64,000 bases of DNA, taken from positions 4,092,001 through 4,156,000 of the forward strand of contig JAVTVJ010000070.1 in the NCBI GenBank assembly GCA_034509425.1. Direction: 5' to 3'. The stretch is from Eopsaltria australis. Its lineage: Eukaryota; Chordata; Aves; Passeriformes; Petroicidae. Position numbers and translations under genes: made by a program. A model generated the notes under the pieces. That model had not been told where the DNA came from and made no database searches. It saw only the letters and a program-made list of their open reading frames with translations. Positions 1 through 14,246 of the stretch are shown piece after piece; the first letter of the stretch is position 1, and every line of letters starts with the position of its first letter.

Positions 1-3000
1 CTGATTCTTTCTGAGTTTCATAGCTTTTTGTTGCACCAAGAATTCAAAAGGCATTAAAGGAAAGTCAAAAGTTGGTATCCTGGATAAAATATAAAATTAA
101 GTTGAGGTTTTCCAATCTATTTGTTGAAATTTAGAATAACTTCTGAAAAGCCATTGAAACTGAGTGAGTAATAATGAATAATAAAAAAATCCTAGATTCT
201 ATTAGATTCAAGATTCATATGCTGTTAATAATGTTTAAAGATCCTGGAGCATGTGATGAAATTCTATACTGAGATTTTACTGTTTAACGTTGTAAAATTA
301 CCATTATTTTTCAAACAATTACTTGCAGCACCGAAACTCAGAATGATGTCCTCATTCTTCTTCTGGGCTTCAGTGCCCATAGGTAATGTCATTCTCCATT
401 CTCCAAGGATACAAGTGAGGAAATATGAATAAATCAGTTGCTAGAAATTGAGCTTATGTTGAGAGAAATAGGTAACCAGCTTAAACTAACTTTTTAGTGC
501 TGTAGTGTAAATAATATTTCATTATTTGGGTATTATAGCTGTTTCAGTTTATGTAGTTTATCCTGACATTAGAGTAGGGAGTGTTTTCTTATTTAAATAA
601 TTGACATATGAGAATTTTACTGAAATGGAGTGGGATATTTCCTGAGAGATTCTGAAGCACCTGGAGTAAGGGTTTGTGTCTTCTCCATGTAGGCTGTCTC
701 ACAGTATGCTTGCTATATGCAAAAAAAACCATACATTTGCCTGCGCGCACATGAATACAGACTCCTTCTTCTCAAAAGGTGAAACTGTTGATCTGTCAAA
801 TCTGGTTCATTGTTCTATATCTAAATTTTTCTCTCTACAAAAGACACTGTTGCAATTCCAACTTTTTATAAAGGCTCTTTGACCCTCATAAAAGCATATT
901 GATGTGTCCAGGGCTCTATTTTCAACTGGAGATAGCCCAAAAGAGTAAGACTTAAAGAAAATAATGGAGAACTGAGTTTCTTTAATGACAAATGGATATA
1001 AATAAAATTAATAAGGACTGAAGCAGTTGTTTTATGATATCTAAAAGGCAGCAGCTCTGTGAAGGGAGGGTATGGTGTTAAGTTAGTGGTTGGACTCAAT
1101 CGTTTAGGTAGAGTCAGGAAAAAGGCTGCAATCCATCACTAAACCTTTAGTTTTCAGTTAGTGATCTGTTGAAACATCCCCTTCCTTTAACTTGGTTGCT
1201 CCTTGATGATCTCTGTGTAGTTGTTTTTTTCCTTGTAACTATGCCGATGGCCTTTTCTTAATCCTAATAATTTTTCAGTCCTGAAAATAAGAGCTGAATT
1301 TGATTCAGGGAATTGCCTGAAAGATGGTGGATCTGTCCTTCCTTCTTTCATACAAAGAAATAGTGAAGTTTGAAAGAAATCTTTTTCAGAAAGGGCACTA
1401 CCAATCATCAAAGGTGAGTAGTACCCACTCCTGTAATAGCAACCAGATATAACATACACAGTGCCCATATACTGTGAGGTAAGGAATTTCTTTTGAAAAG
1501 TCTCCATTGAATTGAAAAGTGTCAGTATTTGTAGAGAAAGCAGCAAAAAAAGAGGAGATCACGTTTAGCTGGTAAAGTCAAGTATATCTTCTGGAAAGGT
1601 ATAAAAGATACAGTTAGATGAGTTAGGTGACTAACATGGACGTGAAGAAGATAATTTTTCAGTAGAAATAGGTTTTTCACATTATTTTATTTCTGTTTAT
1701 CTATTTATGGATACTTACTTTGTGTTCATCCTGTGCATTCATTATGATCACATTGGATATCATTTTATAGCTTGACTTAAAAGTATTTATTCCCCAAGCT
1801 TGTGAGTGTTGTATTACTTTTTAGGTGCCTCTGCTATTTTCAGAACATTAAAATAAAGGGTGTATGGGACAATACTATCACATGGTTTTCATGCTCAATT
1901 TGTTGTGCACTATATTCTACAGCCAAAGGTAAAGGAATTTCTGACATTTGGCAAGGTGAATTTGTGAAGGGAATAGGAGACTTTCTTTGAAATATGTGAC
2001 TTTCACTTGTATCCACATAGCACTTTCTGTAAAAAAAAGAATTGCAAAATATCTACATGATTAAGTGTCTGAAGTCAACAGGCCTGAGAACATTTAATCT
2101 CAGTAGAACTTTCCCCTACCTGTGTGAATTCAAATTCATGTTATATTAATCACGCTCTCTATGATAACATACCTCATGGAACTGCAATGTTTTTTGATGA
2201 TGAATCCTTCAAATGAGACTCTGTATGACAGTCACAGAGCTTATGCAAGTGTAAGATTGATGTTGATTCTTTCAGCACATGTAACCCTTGGGCAGTAGAC
2301 TTGCCCTCTTTCTTTGGCAGTTATTAATTCATCCAAAGCAAATTTTCTCCTCCTTTAAAGCAGAGGTAACTCATGAATGTAAGGGTCCTTTTTTTTTTCC
2401 CTTCCCATAGAGGATACAGTATATAAATTAATACTTGGTAGAAAAGATACTGTTTCAAGTCTGTAAACAGAAGGGACTGTACCTGTAGGAACATATAATA
2501 GGAAATGGAAACCCATATAGCCCGCTGTAGAATAATGTATTTTTTATAATCAGGATAATATATAGAGAATACTTTTTTTCCTATATTTTTCGATATAGTC
2601 ATGTTAAAAATAGGACACATGATTACAGAAACCACTAAGTTCATAGACCTGCATTATCCTTGCAATGGCTAAAGGATTTTTTTGTCTCCTCCCATTAAAG
2701 CAAATTGAAGTTGAAAGAATAAGTTGTCTTACGGAGGACTTACAAAGCTATGCCATTTCTGCTTTCTGAGTCTTGGGCATCAGTTCACATGTCTTCTGTC
2801 TTTCCTTTGCTCTCCAATCTCATTAGCTTGATTGCTCATCCTTGCTTCAGCCTTCTAAGAGGAAATGTAGGGTTTTTTTCATAGACAATCATATCTAAGA
2901 AAGATAAAGACTTTGAACTTGAAGAAAAAAAATTACCTGAAAAGATTTTCAGAAAGGACCTTTTCTTAAAGATTATTTGAAACAAGCTTGGGGTTTTTTT

Positions 3001-4463
3001 CTTACCTTTTAAAACAGTAGCACAATTTTGTAGTTTTCAGAGATGAGTGCATATCAAGTTTTATTTTCACAGTGTGCATGATACATTATGTGTGCATGTA
3101 TCTGGGCACAAGTAAAGTTCCTACATATGAGCACATTGCCTCAAGTAATAATCATCTGTGGATTACCACATGGTGATAACAAGTGCAGAATTGCTTTCAT
3201 GGGTACAACAAAGAAGGGCATTATAGATTTTTATCTACACTGTTTTTTGGTTTTTTTAATTCTGTCTTAAAGCATATTTGTTAATTAAGTGCTGTCTGTA
3301 CTGTTCTGAAATATCGTTCCTTGAGTAAAACAGTATTAAAATTCAGGGTTTGTGTGATGCATGCATATATTTAGTTACTGTTAAGTAGCATTCATTTCAA
3401 TTAACATCAAACACAAGTTTCTTTCTCCAAAAGAAAAAAATAGGTATTTTTCAAAACTGTTAGTTTGTCATGAGTAGGGTTAGCAAAAGAAAGGCTGCAA
3501 AACTAGCAAGCCAGGAAAGTGGCCATGAATTTAATAATGAGAAAGCTTTGGCTCCAGAGGCAAAGTAATTCAAAATATGTTTTTACTGACTGAAAATAGA
3601 CAAAAAAAATCACAGAGCTCTGATTCACTGTTTTGTTTTCTCCTTTACCTGAAAAATGAAAGCAAAATGCAAGGAATTGTTGGTTTTTTTTTCTATGATT
3701 AGTGTTGGTGACTTGTAGTACATAGAGACAAGTTTATACACATCTATATCTTTTTTTAATATTCAAATGTTTATTCCTACTGCTTTTGTTTTGATATGTG
3801 ATCCTTAGAGGTCTCCATGATATGCAGCAAAATACTAAGTAAGAATATATTATTGTTGCATTTATTATATCAAATGACAAGCCACCTCTGAAGAGCAGAT
3901 ATTGGGCTTTGCAAAGCCTTGCATTTTTCTTAGAAAAGAAAGAACTTTTTTCAAAATATTGATTTCTTTACCTTTTATTTCATTCAAAATCTCCCACTTA
4001 GAAACCCTGGCAGTTATTAAAAGCAGTATATCCTTCCTGTCAGAATAATTTTACCCAGCAGATACTCCAGTTACACAACTCCTTCATGCTTGAAACATTA
4101 TGATATATTTCAGTTTCCTAAAGGATCCCAAAGTGCTTCTTATGTCATACTTTGCTTTGAATTACTAGTGCAGCCATCGTTGTGGTAAAGTATTGTCAAT
4201 AGTAATATTGCAAACCAGTTAAGTAGAAGGAGATAGGAAAAGAACTTTTGACTGGTTTGAAGTGAAAGGGTTTTTTTTTTCCGTTTTCTGTTGTGACAGA
4301 GTTTAGAAATAGCATTCCTGGGCTATTTTGCTTGGTGCTTTTCAAACATGGAAACAAAATTCTGAAATCAAGAATACTTAATCTAACTTGGTGAATTGTA
4401 ATAACAACATTTGGTTGTACCACTTGATGGCACTTGCAAATATATTTCACTGTTGAACAAGGT

Positions 4464-4531
4464 GGGCTGGGTTAATGGTTTGACTCAATTACCTTCAAGT
4501 TCTTTTTCAGCCTTAATGATTCTGTGATTCT
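4464..4531 (+). repeat. CR1 LINE 3'-end fragment
   Basis: A short copy of the CR1 3' untranslated end. A diverged 'GGGTTAATGGTTTGACT' stretch is followed by the terminal ATGATTCTGTGATTCT motif typical of CR1. It is 5'-truncated, as nearly all CR1 copies are, and intronic. Identified by motif only. Confidence 0.7.
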
Positions 4532-4611
4532 AACAAAGACATAGAATTTAACTATTTCTTGCTGCTACATACACTGTTTAAGCTTTTTCAGTAGAAAGTA
4601 AACACTTTAGG

Positions 4612-4650
4612 ATTTTCATCCACGAATTTTCATCCATCAATTTTCATTTT
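4612..4650. repeat. Short tandem repeat, 14-base unit
   Basis: Nearly three copies of the unit ATTTTCATCCAYSA in a row, beginning at 4612, 4626 and 4640, with the third copy degrading into ATTTTCATTTT. Intronic, with no function implied. Confidence 0.7.
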
Positions 4651-7600
4651 AAGATCATCATGCAATGAGAGGTCCTCAGCAATATCGCATGCAAATATTG
4701 AAAACCCTTAAATGCTGTTGCAAAGCTGAGGAAAATATTTTTAAGAACAGCTTTTAATTTGGACCTGAACAGTTGCTCTTGTTTTATAGTCCTGCATTTT
4801 TGTTTTTATCAATCCTTGCATGCTGGGATTTTGTTGCCATAGAAATACGAGCTTTTAGTTTTGCAAAATTATGCAAATTCTTTTTCTTGTTAAAATATTC
4901 GTGAAGGAGTACAGTCAGAGAAGGGAGGGGAAGGGTCAGTTCTTGTGTTTTAATGGAACTGGACTTTGACATAAATGTTCTAATTAGTCATTCATTCTAA
5001 TGCTACAGAAAGGCATTTATTGATATGACTACTCTAATTATGGTTTGCCCCTTTGGAACCACAGACCATGGCACTGGGAGACTAACATTTAATCAGTAAA
5101 ATTAAGAATTACTTTCAATTATGAGATTGTTGACAGCTACAAGACCAGCAGTAAACAGTTTTTATTTAGAAACATTTGATGAGGATATGTTACTTAGAAA
5201 CATGTCTCAGAGTTGATGCTTAAATAGTAAATTTGATTACAATATCACTAGTAGTCTGAAACATCTTCACAGCTGAAAAAAAAGTGGTATTTTTACCCAG
5301 ACTTACACCATTTAGCCACTCTGGCCTGCTAAATTGGTGCTTACAGCGATCAGAACAGCTGTTGCAGCAGCTGTTGAGTTTGTATTAACTAGTTTGGTTG
5401 TTTTCTTTTCCTTCAGTTTAACTGTCAGGGAAAATTGTCTGCAAATGTGATGACATACAAGGTTAATTTCTTTAAATTTCCTTCTATGATGTGTGCTTGA
5501 CGTACTATGCTACAGGGTCACAGCTTCTGGTATATTTTTGCCAGATTAGTAGACTTCCAAAGATTCATGTTTACCTGCCACCACAGTAATAGACAGGGGC
5601 AACAATTGTGCATGAATTGGGATATCGCATCACTACTGGAAGAATATGCCCCTGTTTTTTAATCCTTAATCTAGTTACAGCAGCTTGGGGAACAGTGGTT
5701 GGGAAGGTACAGTCAAGGTCATATGGAAAGCAAAGAAGATAGTGAGTAATCATACTACAAGTGCTTTGGTTACTGTGGCTAAGGGACTGTAACAAAGTAA
5801 TCACTCATTTTAAATTTTGTAACAGTTTATCGTTAGAGAAGTAGATTTTAGACTTCAGGAGTGGTTGACCAGAGAGTTCTGTTTCTCTTCTGGAGTGAGA
5901 GGAAATGACAGCTGGGAATTATGGTAGAGATTTGAGAATTTGTAGGGTAAATGTCAACATTCATAAATACATTTCAGAAGACAGCATATAATCTTACTGT
6001 GCAAATTTTTCAATCAGTCACTGATTACATTAATTTTTTCAGTGCTAAGTTCAGAAGGAGCAACTACTCAACGTAAGCAGGAGTGGCAGCAGAGGGCTCA
6101 CAGGAGAGCTGATGTTATTCAGTCCTCATCTTCCTTAGGAACTGAGATTTATTCCATTTTTCATTTTAGAGTTCCATGATATAATAGGATGTTTCAACAT
6201 TATATATTAAACACAATGAGTAGTTGTGTTTTATTTAGACATCCAAATAATACTGTCTAGTTCATCCAAGGAGGAAGAGAATTAGGGTTATGAAATGATG
6301 ACGTTAATACAGTATCTCAGTAACAGGGAGATCAGGCTGAGTTTATGGATATAATTTTGAAAAATATAACAGGCTTCTTACTGATTTAAAAAAAATACTT
6401 TCCATTCAAATTCTTCTTAGCAGATATATTGAAGTAAAGGATTTGTGTAATATTTTAATTGGTCTAAATTGTTTGTGATAAACTATTTTAAATATGAAGG
6501 GCCTGGAAATAGGCATCAGGTTGTCATGTTTAGGATGGCAGATATTATCAACCACTATACTAAAATTATGCCTTGAACTTCTGGAGCAAGAAGGAAAAGG
6601 CACAAGGACCAAAAATAAAAAAGGTTTAAATTGTTTGCTTACACTTGATCTACTGATATTCTAGCAAAAGCAAGGAGATACTCACTGGGTTTTAATGTCT
6701 TCCCCTGTTGGTGTTCTTTCTTCACTCATGTTTCCATTGTGTTTGAATCTGAACACATGGTATTTCCCTAATAGGTGCAGGATATTCTTGCAATGTCCAA
6801 GTGATCAGATCCTGTGGAAGACTTTGCTTAGTTAAGACTAATATGTGTTCTGGAAGGGTCCCAGTTGCTCAAGTATGGAGCATAAAATAGGGAAGAGACA
6901 TGGTCAAAGTATATAAGAAATACAATTTAGCAGAGTTTTTGTCACTCATTGTGGGTTGTGCTTACTCTTTGGACAGATTTTATCTGTCTCCTAAGCAAAA
7001 AACCATTAACTTAGGGGGAAAAAGTAAACCTACAGATTTTATGGTTCTTTCCGTTGCTGGGAAAATACTAAATATTAAGATTTATTGTGAATATGTTGTT
7101 CCATTGTCCAATGTACAAAGAGGTACTCATACAATGAGTTTTTAAGGATTTTTTTCAGCCTTTTTTTAGTTACATCAATGTCATTCAAAGTAGAGCAAAT
7201 AAATGTATATATAAGATATAAAGCAATGGCATGCTTTGTGCTTTACTCTTTAATTTCTTAACATATAACTTAGACACTGCAGAACATTGTGTGATCATAT
7301 AAGTGCCTACATTGTATAAAACTCCTTTTTCTTTTACTCAGCTCTGCCATAATGTAGGATCAGCAGAGGAAATACTAAAAATTAAAGAGTCTGTATCATA
7401 ACATTCTGGGTAAGATTCCAGGAAAGAATGACTTAGAAATTTTCTTGGCTGTCAGAGTGATCTGTGTGAAGAAACCGAAGATGACACTGAGTGGTTTGAA
7501 ACTCTGTTTTCCCTTTGAGTGGTTCAATATTGTAGACAATTCTCATGGAAAACAATTGAACCAACCACTGATAAGTAGTCAGGCTATTTTTTTTAACTTA

Positions 7601-9249
7601 TTTCCTCACTAAGTCTACTTCTCTGGAAGCATTATTTTGAAAAAGTGAAATTAAGTAGAATGTAGCATCAAATTATACAGAACAATTTTGAGTGTACTTA
7701 AGCAGAGAAACTAAGATTGTGAACTAGCTGGCATAGAGTTGGCGGAACTTTAGATGGCAGACAGCTCAGGGAGAGTCCATTCTTTCAGAGGAAAAGTTTA
7801 ACTTCCTTTTAAAGAAAACTCTGAATTTTTTTTAAAAGCTAGCCAGAACTATACTGTCATTCAAATAAAACATGATTATTCTGCTCCTTGCTTTATCTGA
7901 AATATTGCTCTAATGCCTCAGAAGAGCTTTTATATCCTATCTAAATTCAATCTGTCTAAGAGAGGAGAGTCTATTTAATCTCTAATTGGATCTGGAGTAG
8001 AACTAACACATGCAATCTTTACTGAGAGCTATTACTAAATGAAGAAAGGTTTGATGTCTTCTTGGTGATGGTTCTATCAGAATTCTTTTCTAGTCCCTGC
8101 CTTCCCTCACACTACAACTAGCTCGAAGACTGGATCAGCAAAATCCAATTAAATATCATAAATTTACAGCTGGTACTTTTTTATAAAGAAAATAATAATC
8201 CAGATGAGAGCTGAATTACCACTGAAATATTTCCTTCAACACAAGTAAATTAAGTGAGAAAAAGCAGCCCTTGGTCCATTGTCTTCTATACCAAGTGGGC
8301 TGCTAGAAGAACACGTGCACTTAACCATCGGGTACATTGTTCAGTGGCTCATTAAATCATATCACTACTGCCTAGGTGCCAGTGAATTACAGACTAACTT
8401 TATCATCACTAATAAACTGGGAAAAATCCTATTTTATTTAAAGGATTTCCTTCACATGGTTAGTGCTGATATTCCGGTGGCAGGTATCTCTACATTTACT
8501 GAAACCCGTATCATAAAATAAATGTGTACCTAGAGAGTTTGTGAAGGTGAAAGAGTCCAAATCTACTTCAACCTTTTATTGCAGTTCTGTTTCATGGAAA
8601 TTCAAGAAGACTATCAGGAAATGTTAAACTGTGTATGTTATGATTCCATTGCCTTCAAGCATAGTATCTAGTGGCAGATAGTGCCATAGGAATATGACAG
8701 AGCCACTGGAAGACTGGGTGAATGTCTGTAATTTCTCATAATCATGGCAGCAAACAAAAAACATTCACAGGTATATCACAGGAAACAAGTGGGGGTTTGG
8801 TTTATTTTGTGGATGTCTTCCAGAATAAGAAAACATTATTATCTCTTAGAACTTTAAGTTACTATTAATAACTTGCTGTGAGAAGCCTTGGTTTTTTATT
8901 CAGCAGTGTGTTAACATTCTTCTCAGAAATGTTCTGCCCATTCATGTTTGTAGCCTTTGCGCTTTTTTTCCACTTCTGAAATTTTTTCTGGTTTGTTGAT
9001 TTGGTATAGTTGTAATTGTATGACCATGTACGTAATTATATAATAGCAAGCAGGATTCATATTTTTCCAAATCCTTTTACCTTTCTATAGATGCATTGTA
9101 GCTATATTGGTCTAATAAAAATATTAATACTCTTTATAATGCTTGCCTCTCTAATACAATATGTCAGTGACTATATTTCTGCCACAGCCACTAACAGTGA
9201 AGAGGGAAAAGGTAGTTCAACTTGTTGATATTTGTTGGTGCTTAAGGAT

Positions 9250-9346
9250 GGGATTTACTGGTGGACTTGGCAGTGTTGGATTAATGGTTGGACTTGAGGA
9301 TTTTAGCGTTCTTTTCCAACATAAATGAGTCTTATGATTCTATGAT
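9250..9346 (+). repeat. CR1 LINE 3'-end fragment
   Basis: GGTTGGACTTGAGGATTTTAG and TTTTCCAAC followed by TATGATTCTATGAT is the CR1 3' end in plus orientation, moderately diverged and strongly 5'-truncated. Confidence 0.75.
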
Positions 9347-12059
9347 GCCTTTTGTTCCACTGGTTTTGAAAGTCTGGTGTTGTATGAGTATTGTCTAAAT
9401 CTAGTTTAACGCAGTAACAGAATTTTGGTTTTGAAGGTGTTGTGTTCTCTTGGATTAGGCCTGACATCCGAGCTCTTCTGAGTTAAATCCATTGTTGTAT
9501 AGATTTTACTACCAAACATCTGAGCAAGGTTTATTTGTTTTATTCAATAGTAAACTTAGTGCATAATTATTTATTCATTTGCAAAATTTTATGTCTTCCA
9601 AGTTACTTTTTAATATAAATACAAAATGGAATAATTTGAAGGTCATCCTTTGGGGGGGGCGGGACCAGCCACTTTCCTTTGACTTTAGAGAGGACTTCTT
9701 TCAGTTGCCTACCCATAACCACGTAGTGCCACATCAGATGCCCCAGTTCATATTTAGGTGCTTTAATCACAAACTGAGTCCCTTCTTAATTGACAGAAGA
9801 GCATTTGACTGCTTAATGAGATAAGGGATTATAATCAGCACCGTGTTTAATGGAGATAGCTCCTAATCTTCTGAAGTTACATTTGGCAGATGTTCAGAAG
9901 AAATGAAACAGCCCCCAGTGCAGCGGACTAAGTGCTAGACCTTTACAGGCAGAGTTACAAGAGGTATTGGAGAGGCAGAGTGTGAATCTTCATGCAGTCA
10001 CTCAAGAACAAGATGGAATATAAATCTGTATAAAAAGGAGGTATTCTCCAAGGACATTATCAGGCGAGATCCTGACAGCTTGCCTTGGGAAAGCATTGGC
10101 AGTACATTCAAGAAGTGCGGGAAGAGAAGGACTTGTAGAATTTGATTTCCATATGAAGAGATGCAAGCTTTCCTCATTTCTAGCTTTGCTAATATTTGTA
10201 AAAATCCTGTTTGTTTTCAGTGTTGTAAGTATTTGTGATTTGCTATTACTTGTCTTGGCTTAAAAGTAATTTTAGTGGGACAAGCATATAACATCAAAGC
10301 ATGCTTTACACAGGGTAGTACTTCATACTTCCTCCTACCCTCCCAGCTCTCTTGCTGTTGAGCAGGGGCATTTGTTCACAGGAAAGGAACCATCTTTTCT
10401 GCTTCAGTTTTGGTTGACCTTCTGTTAGGATGTTGTAAAAAAGTCTTGTCTACTCTCTGATTTTATCCTTAAGACCAAATAACATCATAGCAGAGTACAG
10501 TTAACTGTGAACAAATGCAAAAAGCCCCAAAAACTATCTGCCAGAAACTTCTTGGATTAGAACTAAGGTAGCTGTGATTTCTCTCTCCTATGCTTGTTAT
10601 TTCTTGGGGAGTCTGCAACTTTTCTTGAACACATAGATTCTGCCTCCGAAGCTGGGAAGAAATATTTGATGTATTAATATAAAAACAGGTGGGAGAGACA
10701 ACGGAAATTCTGTAGAACTTCGCTGACGTTTTCAGACAGCTATTCTTGTCTCAACAATACATGCCTTTGTAACCAGCAAGGCAAACTTTTATGCCCTGTT
10801 CTCTTTGGTGTTGATGGCCTCAGATGACAGTCCTTGAAGCAGAACTCTGAATCTTTGGGTGATACACAGAAAAACATGAAAATAGAGGGATCTCACAGGT
10901 GCTCAATTTTTGCATTGCCCTTGTCTTTAAAATTCAGTGAAAAGTACTTTTTGCACGAGATGACATGCAGCACATGGATTGACCTCTGAAGTCCTTTGCC
11001 TGTGAATGAACATGTACTTTAAATGTACAGAAGAGGGAAATTACCATTGCAAACAATGGCAGAAGGAAGTAGTACTTTTTGGCTTATGTAAGTTTCAGGT
11101 TTTTTCTAATGTATATTGGTGTTATATAGCATACAAGGTAAATACATATTCTGAGCTGTGAGGTATTCTTTGTGATAAGTGCCATTTGGGGACCTTGTCT
11201 TCAATGTGTGATCCTGTTTGTGATATGTAAATCTTGCCAGTTGCAGCAGTGAAACTCAGACTGCTGTGGCGAGCAGAGACCTCAAGAGACTTCTCTGTCA
11301 TAATACAACTCTTAGGCATCATATCCGGAGTATCTCTGACATGTTGAATTGCTGCTAATTAATGAACTATTTCAATAGCATTTTCATGTAATTTGATACT
11401 GTTTTGACCATCCTTGCAATCAGCTTTCTGTATAGTCAGGCTGAATCTTCTTCATGCCTTCCCTACAATTGCCACAGGTAAATAAAGAAGGCCATTTCAT
11501 TTTCCCAGACTTCCACATTTTGGTAAATTATTTTCCTATTCCCTCTGAGCGTTCTCTTTTTTGGACACATGCCTTTCGTCTTGTGTTTCCTTTTGGTAAT
11601 ATTTTAGGAGTCCCTAATCCATTCTACCTGCTTTTCCTTTAGGGATTTTGTTTTTATTTTCCTTTTTTTTCCCTGCTTTGTGACCTATCAGTTCCTTTGT
11701 TGGATTTTTATATACTGAGGTAAAGGTTATGCAGCTGGGAAAAAGTAAAACATATCTTGGTACATAATTTTTATGGGTTGCCTGAAACTGCCTAATCTTT
11801 GTTTTCCTATTATTTTCCCTGTCTTGAATCTTTGTCATTAGTCTGTACTTGAAATAGGAATGATAAAATTCTGCAAAAGTTACTTTTCTAAAATGTTCGT
11901 CCACAGCTGAAAGCAAGTCTGGGTACTTGTTGCAGCATTTCAGATATCTAAATTTTCTACATTCCTCTTGCAGCTACAAACCAGTGCTTAGACTTCACCA
12001 CAGGAAAACAAAATTGCTGTAACAGCTGTATCTAAGGAAAAAAAATCTTTTCATGTTGT

Positions 12060-12362
12060 TATGGTGAAGGCTTTAAGTAGTTGCATTGAGGGTTGGGTCA
12101 ATGTCAAGTTGAACATGAGCCAGGAGTGCCCTGGCAGCCAGGAGGGCCAACCCTGTCCTGGAGGCACAGCATCACCAGCTGGGCAAGGGAGGGGATTGTC
12201 CCACTCTGCTCTGCACTGGGACGGCCTCACCTGGAGCAGTGTGGGCATCTCAGGGACATCAGACTATTAAAGTACGTCAAGAGTGGGATGACAGTGTTAA
12301 TATCAGTGTCTTCCAGCTTGAGATATTCTATGATTCTATGATCCTATAATTCTATGATCCAA
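12060..12362 (+). repeat. CR1 LINE 3' fragment
   Basis: The GC-rich body (about 12110-12270) resembles the RT C-terminal coding part of CR1, including the GHQAQHR / PHLEQC-type segment seen again in the larger CR1 at 29.4 kb. It jumps to a 3' end with three tandem copies of the ATTCTATGATC-type terminal repeat at about 12325-12360. Internal sequence is deleted between the two parts. Overlapping open frames on both strands here are remnants of the element, not host genes. Confidence 0.8.
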
Positions 12363-13547
12363 GATTCAGGTTATGAATTGGAGGGGATTTTCTGGCTTTA
12401 ACCTCACAATTAGCTGTACAGCCTCAGATGTGTGGGTTTTATATACCTTTATCACTAATTCAAAATCAGTTGATTTTCAGGCCTTAAATGGTGGAACTTT
12501 TTTCACCCCTTAAATTAGATTAATCATAAAATAATGAAGATGTTGACTTTCACTGCTTTCTGTTACTGTATGCAAAAGTATCCAGTATGATGAACAAATA
12601 CATCCTTGAGAATAACCAGATTATTCTCTATGTAAAAGACTCACACGTTTGCTCTGTGCTCAGCAGTAGGCATTGGAAGGGCAGAAGAATCCCTGTGATT
12701 TTAATATTCTCGGTGAAGAGGCTCACATTGCAATGAAGTATGAGGCAGACACATTTAAAACCCAAAATGTAGCTCTTGCAGGATTTGATTTACTTATGCT
12801 GCTTCCAATCAATTAACAGAAAGCTCTATTTCTGTGCTGAACTCTGTCATTCAAGTCTGCGGCTTTTGATTTGCATCGTACCACATTCCATTTTTAATGG
12901 AATAGCTTGTGTCAGTGCCGTGATTCTGAGGGCTAAAAGAGCATGGAAAAAATATATTGCCATGACACAAGAACCTGGTCATTGACTTCCCACACTGTAG
13001 GCTGGGTCAAACTGAACTAAAGGGCTGAAATATTATTTTAAAGTAAATTTATTTGACTCCATCAGGGAAAATTCTTACTTTATTTTAGGTTACAGTTCAT
13101 TCTAAGAAAAACATCACAGCCGGTTTTTTCTATCTTGTTTGCTCCATCATTGAAACTGAAGTTATTGAATTTTCTGTAGGTTGCTAAGGCTGCTGATACA
13201 AAGGCCAGCCTAAATGAAGACCATATAACTGAACAAATACACTGAAAGTCTAATGCAAGTATCTAGTGGAAATTTGCATAGATTTCATATCTGCTTCTGA
13301 TTTCTCTGTTAGTCTGTGGGTTTAAGGAATTCGCAGCCTTCAACAGGCATAGAAGAAAAGTGACTAGGTGTGATTTCTAGATGGTTGAGCAAGAAGGGAA
13401 TGGTCTGTACAGCTGTAATCCCCATAGATCTGCATGTGGTTTTGCAACACTAGAAATCTACTGATGCTCGCCAAAACTGCCCCCAAGTGGTTAAGGCCCA
13501 TTTTCTTTTATTTAGTTATAATTTTTTTCTGTCTTTTTACTCCCCAG

Positions 13548-13652
13548 GTAGCAGCTGCTGGAGGACATCTGAAATTCACAGTCTCCTATGACATCACAGA
13601 AGAAGAGGAAGAAACAGCTAAATTGATGCTTCAGTCTGATGTCATCATTGAG
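13548..13652 (+). CDS. LAMA2: LAMA2 exon 13: L4a domain, part
   Basis: A 105-base exon of 35 codons, phase 0 at both ends. It encodes VAAAGGHLKFTVSYD followed by an acidic EEEEE stretch and ends in DVIIE, which is the core beta-strand region of the laminin IV type A domain. The acceptor is CTCCCCAG and the donor GAG|gtaaat. Human LAMA2 has GGQLTFTISYD at this place, with the same four residues between the exon start and the GG, which supports this acceptor over the second AG a few bases inside. The exon is symmetric, so skipping it would keep the frame but remove part of the L4 fold. A purine-only tract starts about 23 bases after the donor. Confidence 0.96.
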
Positions 13653-14246
13653 GTAAATTATTTGCAGCCAAAGATAGAAAGAAAAAGAAAAGAAAGAGAG
13701 AGACAAAGAGAGAAAGAGAAAATGGCATACTTTTCAGATGTTCGGTGTGAAGTCTGGTGGTTAAGGACACAGAACAGAAGGGTGCTCATACTTTCAGCTG
13801 ATTTCTAGTGTCAGAAAATGGATACACTTCAGAAAACTAAAAGCTTCAATATCTCAAGGAGTCTCTGCTATTTTTGCAGTAGCTTAGAAAACTATGATGC
13901 TTCTTGTTCATCAATGAAGAAATAAAATAGTTGCTCACTTGAGGTTGCACTTTGGCATTCTTACAGTAGATCTGTTCTTTTTCACCTCAGCATTGTATGA
14001 ATTTGCTTTTGCCTATGCAGAGCCATGCACCATGACACTAGGTTTTATCTGAATAACCCAAACTTTCTTTTCCACTGCTTTTCAATTCTATCAGGCAAGC
14101 CCATTTCAGGTTTATGAAAAGTGAATATTATTCCTGATATTTGTTATTCTTGTAAAATATATTATTCAATAAATCATCTACCCCAATGGGCTTTTTTTCA
14201 TTACTTTTTTAATATTTAAATCTCTCTCTTTCATGGCTCTCTCTAG
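13653..14246 (+). other. LAMA2: Intron 13 of LAMA2
   Basis: A short intron of 594 bases, gtaaat...ctctag. It holds the GA-rich tract at 13676-13721 and otherwise nothing recognisable. Confidence 0.9.
13676..13721. repeat. GA-rich purine tract
   Basis: About 45 bases of almost pure A and G (GAAAGA/GAGAGA runs), only 23 bases downstream of the exon 13 donor. Low-complexity sequence; any role in splicing is speculative. Confidence 0.8.

Larger units (their letters stand above)
1..13547 (+). other. LAMA2: Intron 12 of LAMA2 (3' part)
   Basis: No coding exon is visible here. In particular I found nothing resembling the preceding piece of the L4a domain, so exon 12 lies to the left of the window. 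The sequence is AT-rich and holds three CR1 3'-end fragments (about 4464-4531, 9250-9346 and 12060-12362) and a short 14-base tandem repeat at 4612. The intron ends with a strong pyrimidine tract and CCCCAG before exon 13. The short open frames in it show no codon or family signal and are taken as chance. Confidence 0.85.

Noticed and set aside
5571..5804. Minus-strand frame containing VYYCGG, suggestive of an immunoglobulin or T-cell receptor V segment
   Set aside because: Only the YYC triplet matches. There is no framework tryptophan, no preceding framework cysteine at the right distance and no recombination signal.
12051..12341. Three overlapping GC-rich open frames on both strands
   Set aside because: They lie within a CR1 3' fragment; the openness comes from the GC-rich retrotransposon sequence.
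1..13547. A search for exon 12 (preceding part of the L4a domain) in the left intron
   Set aside because: No segment encoding the expected aromatic-rich L4 stretch with proper splice sites was found.
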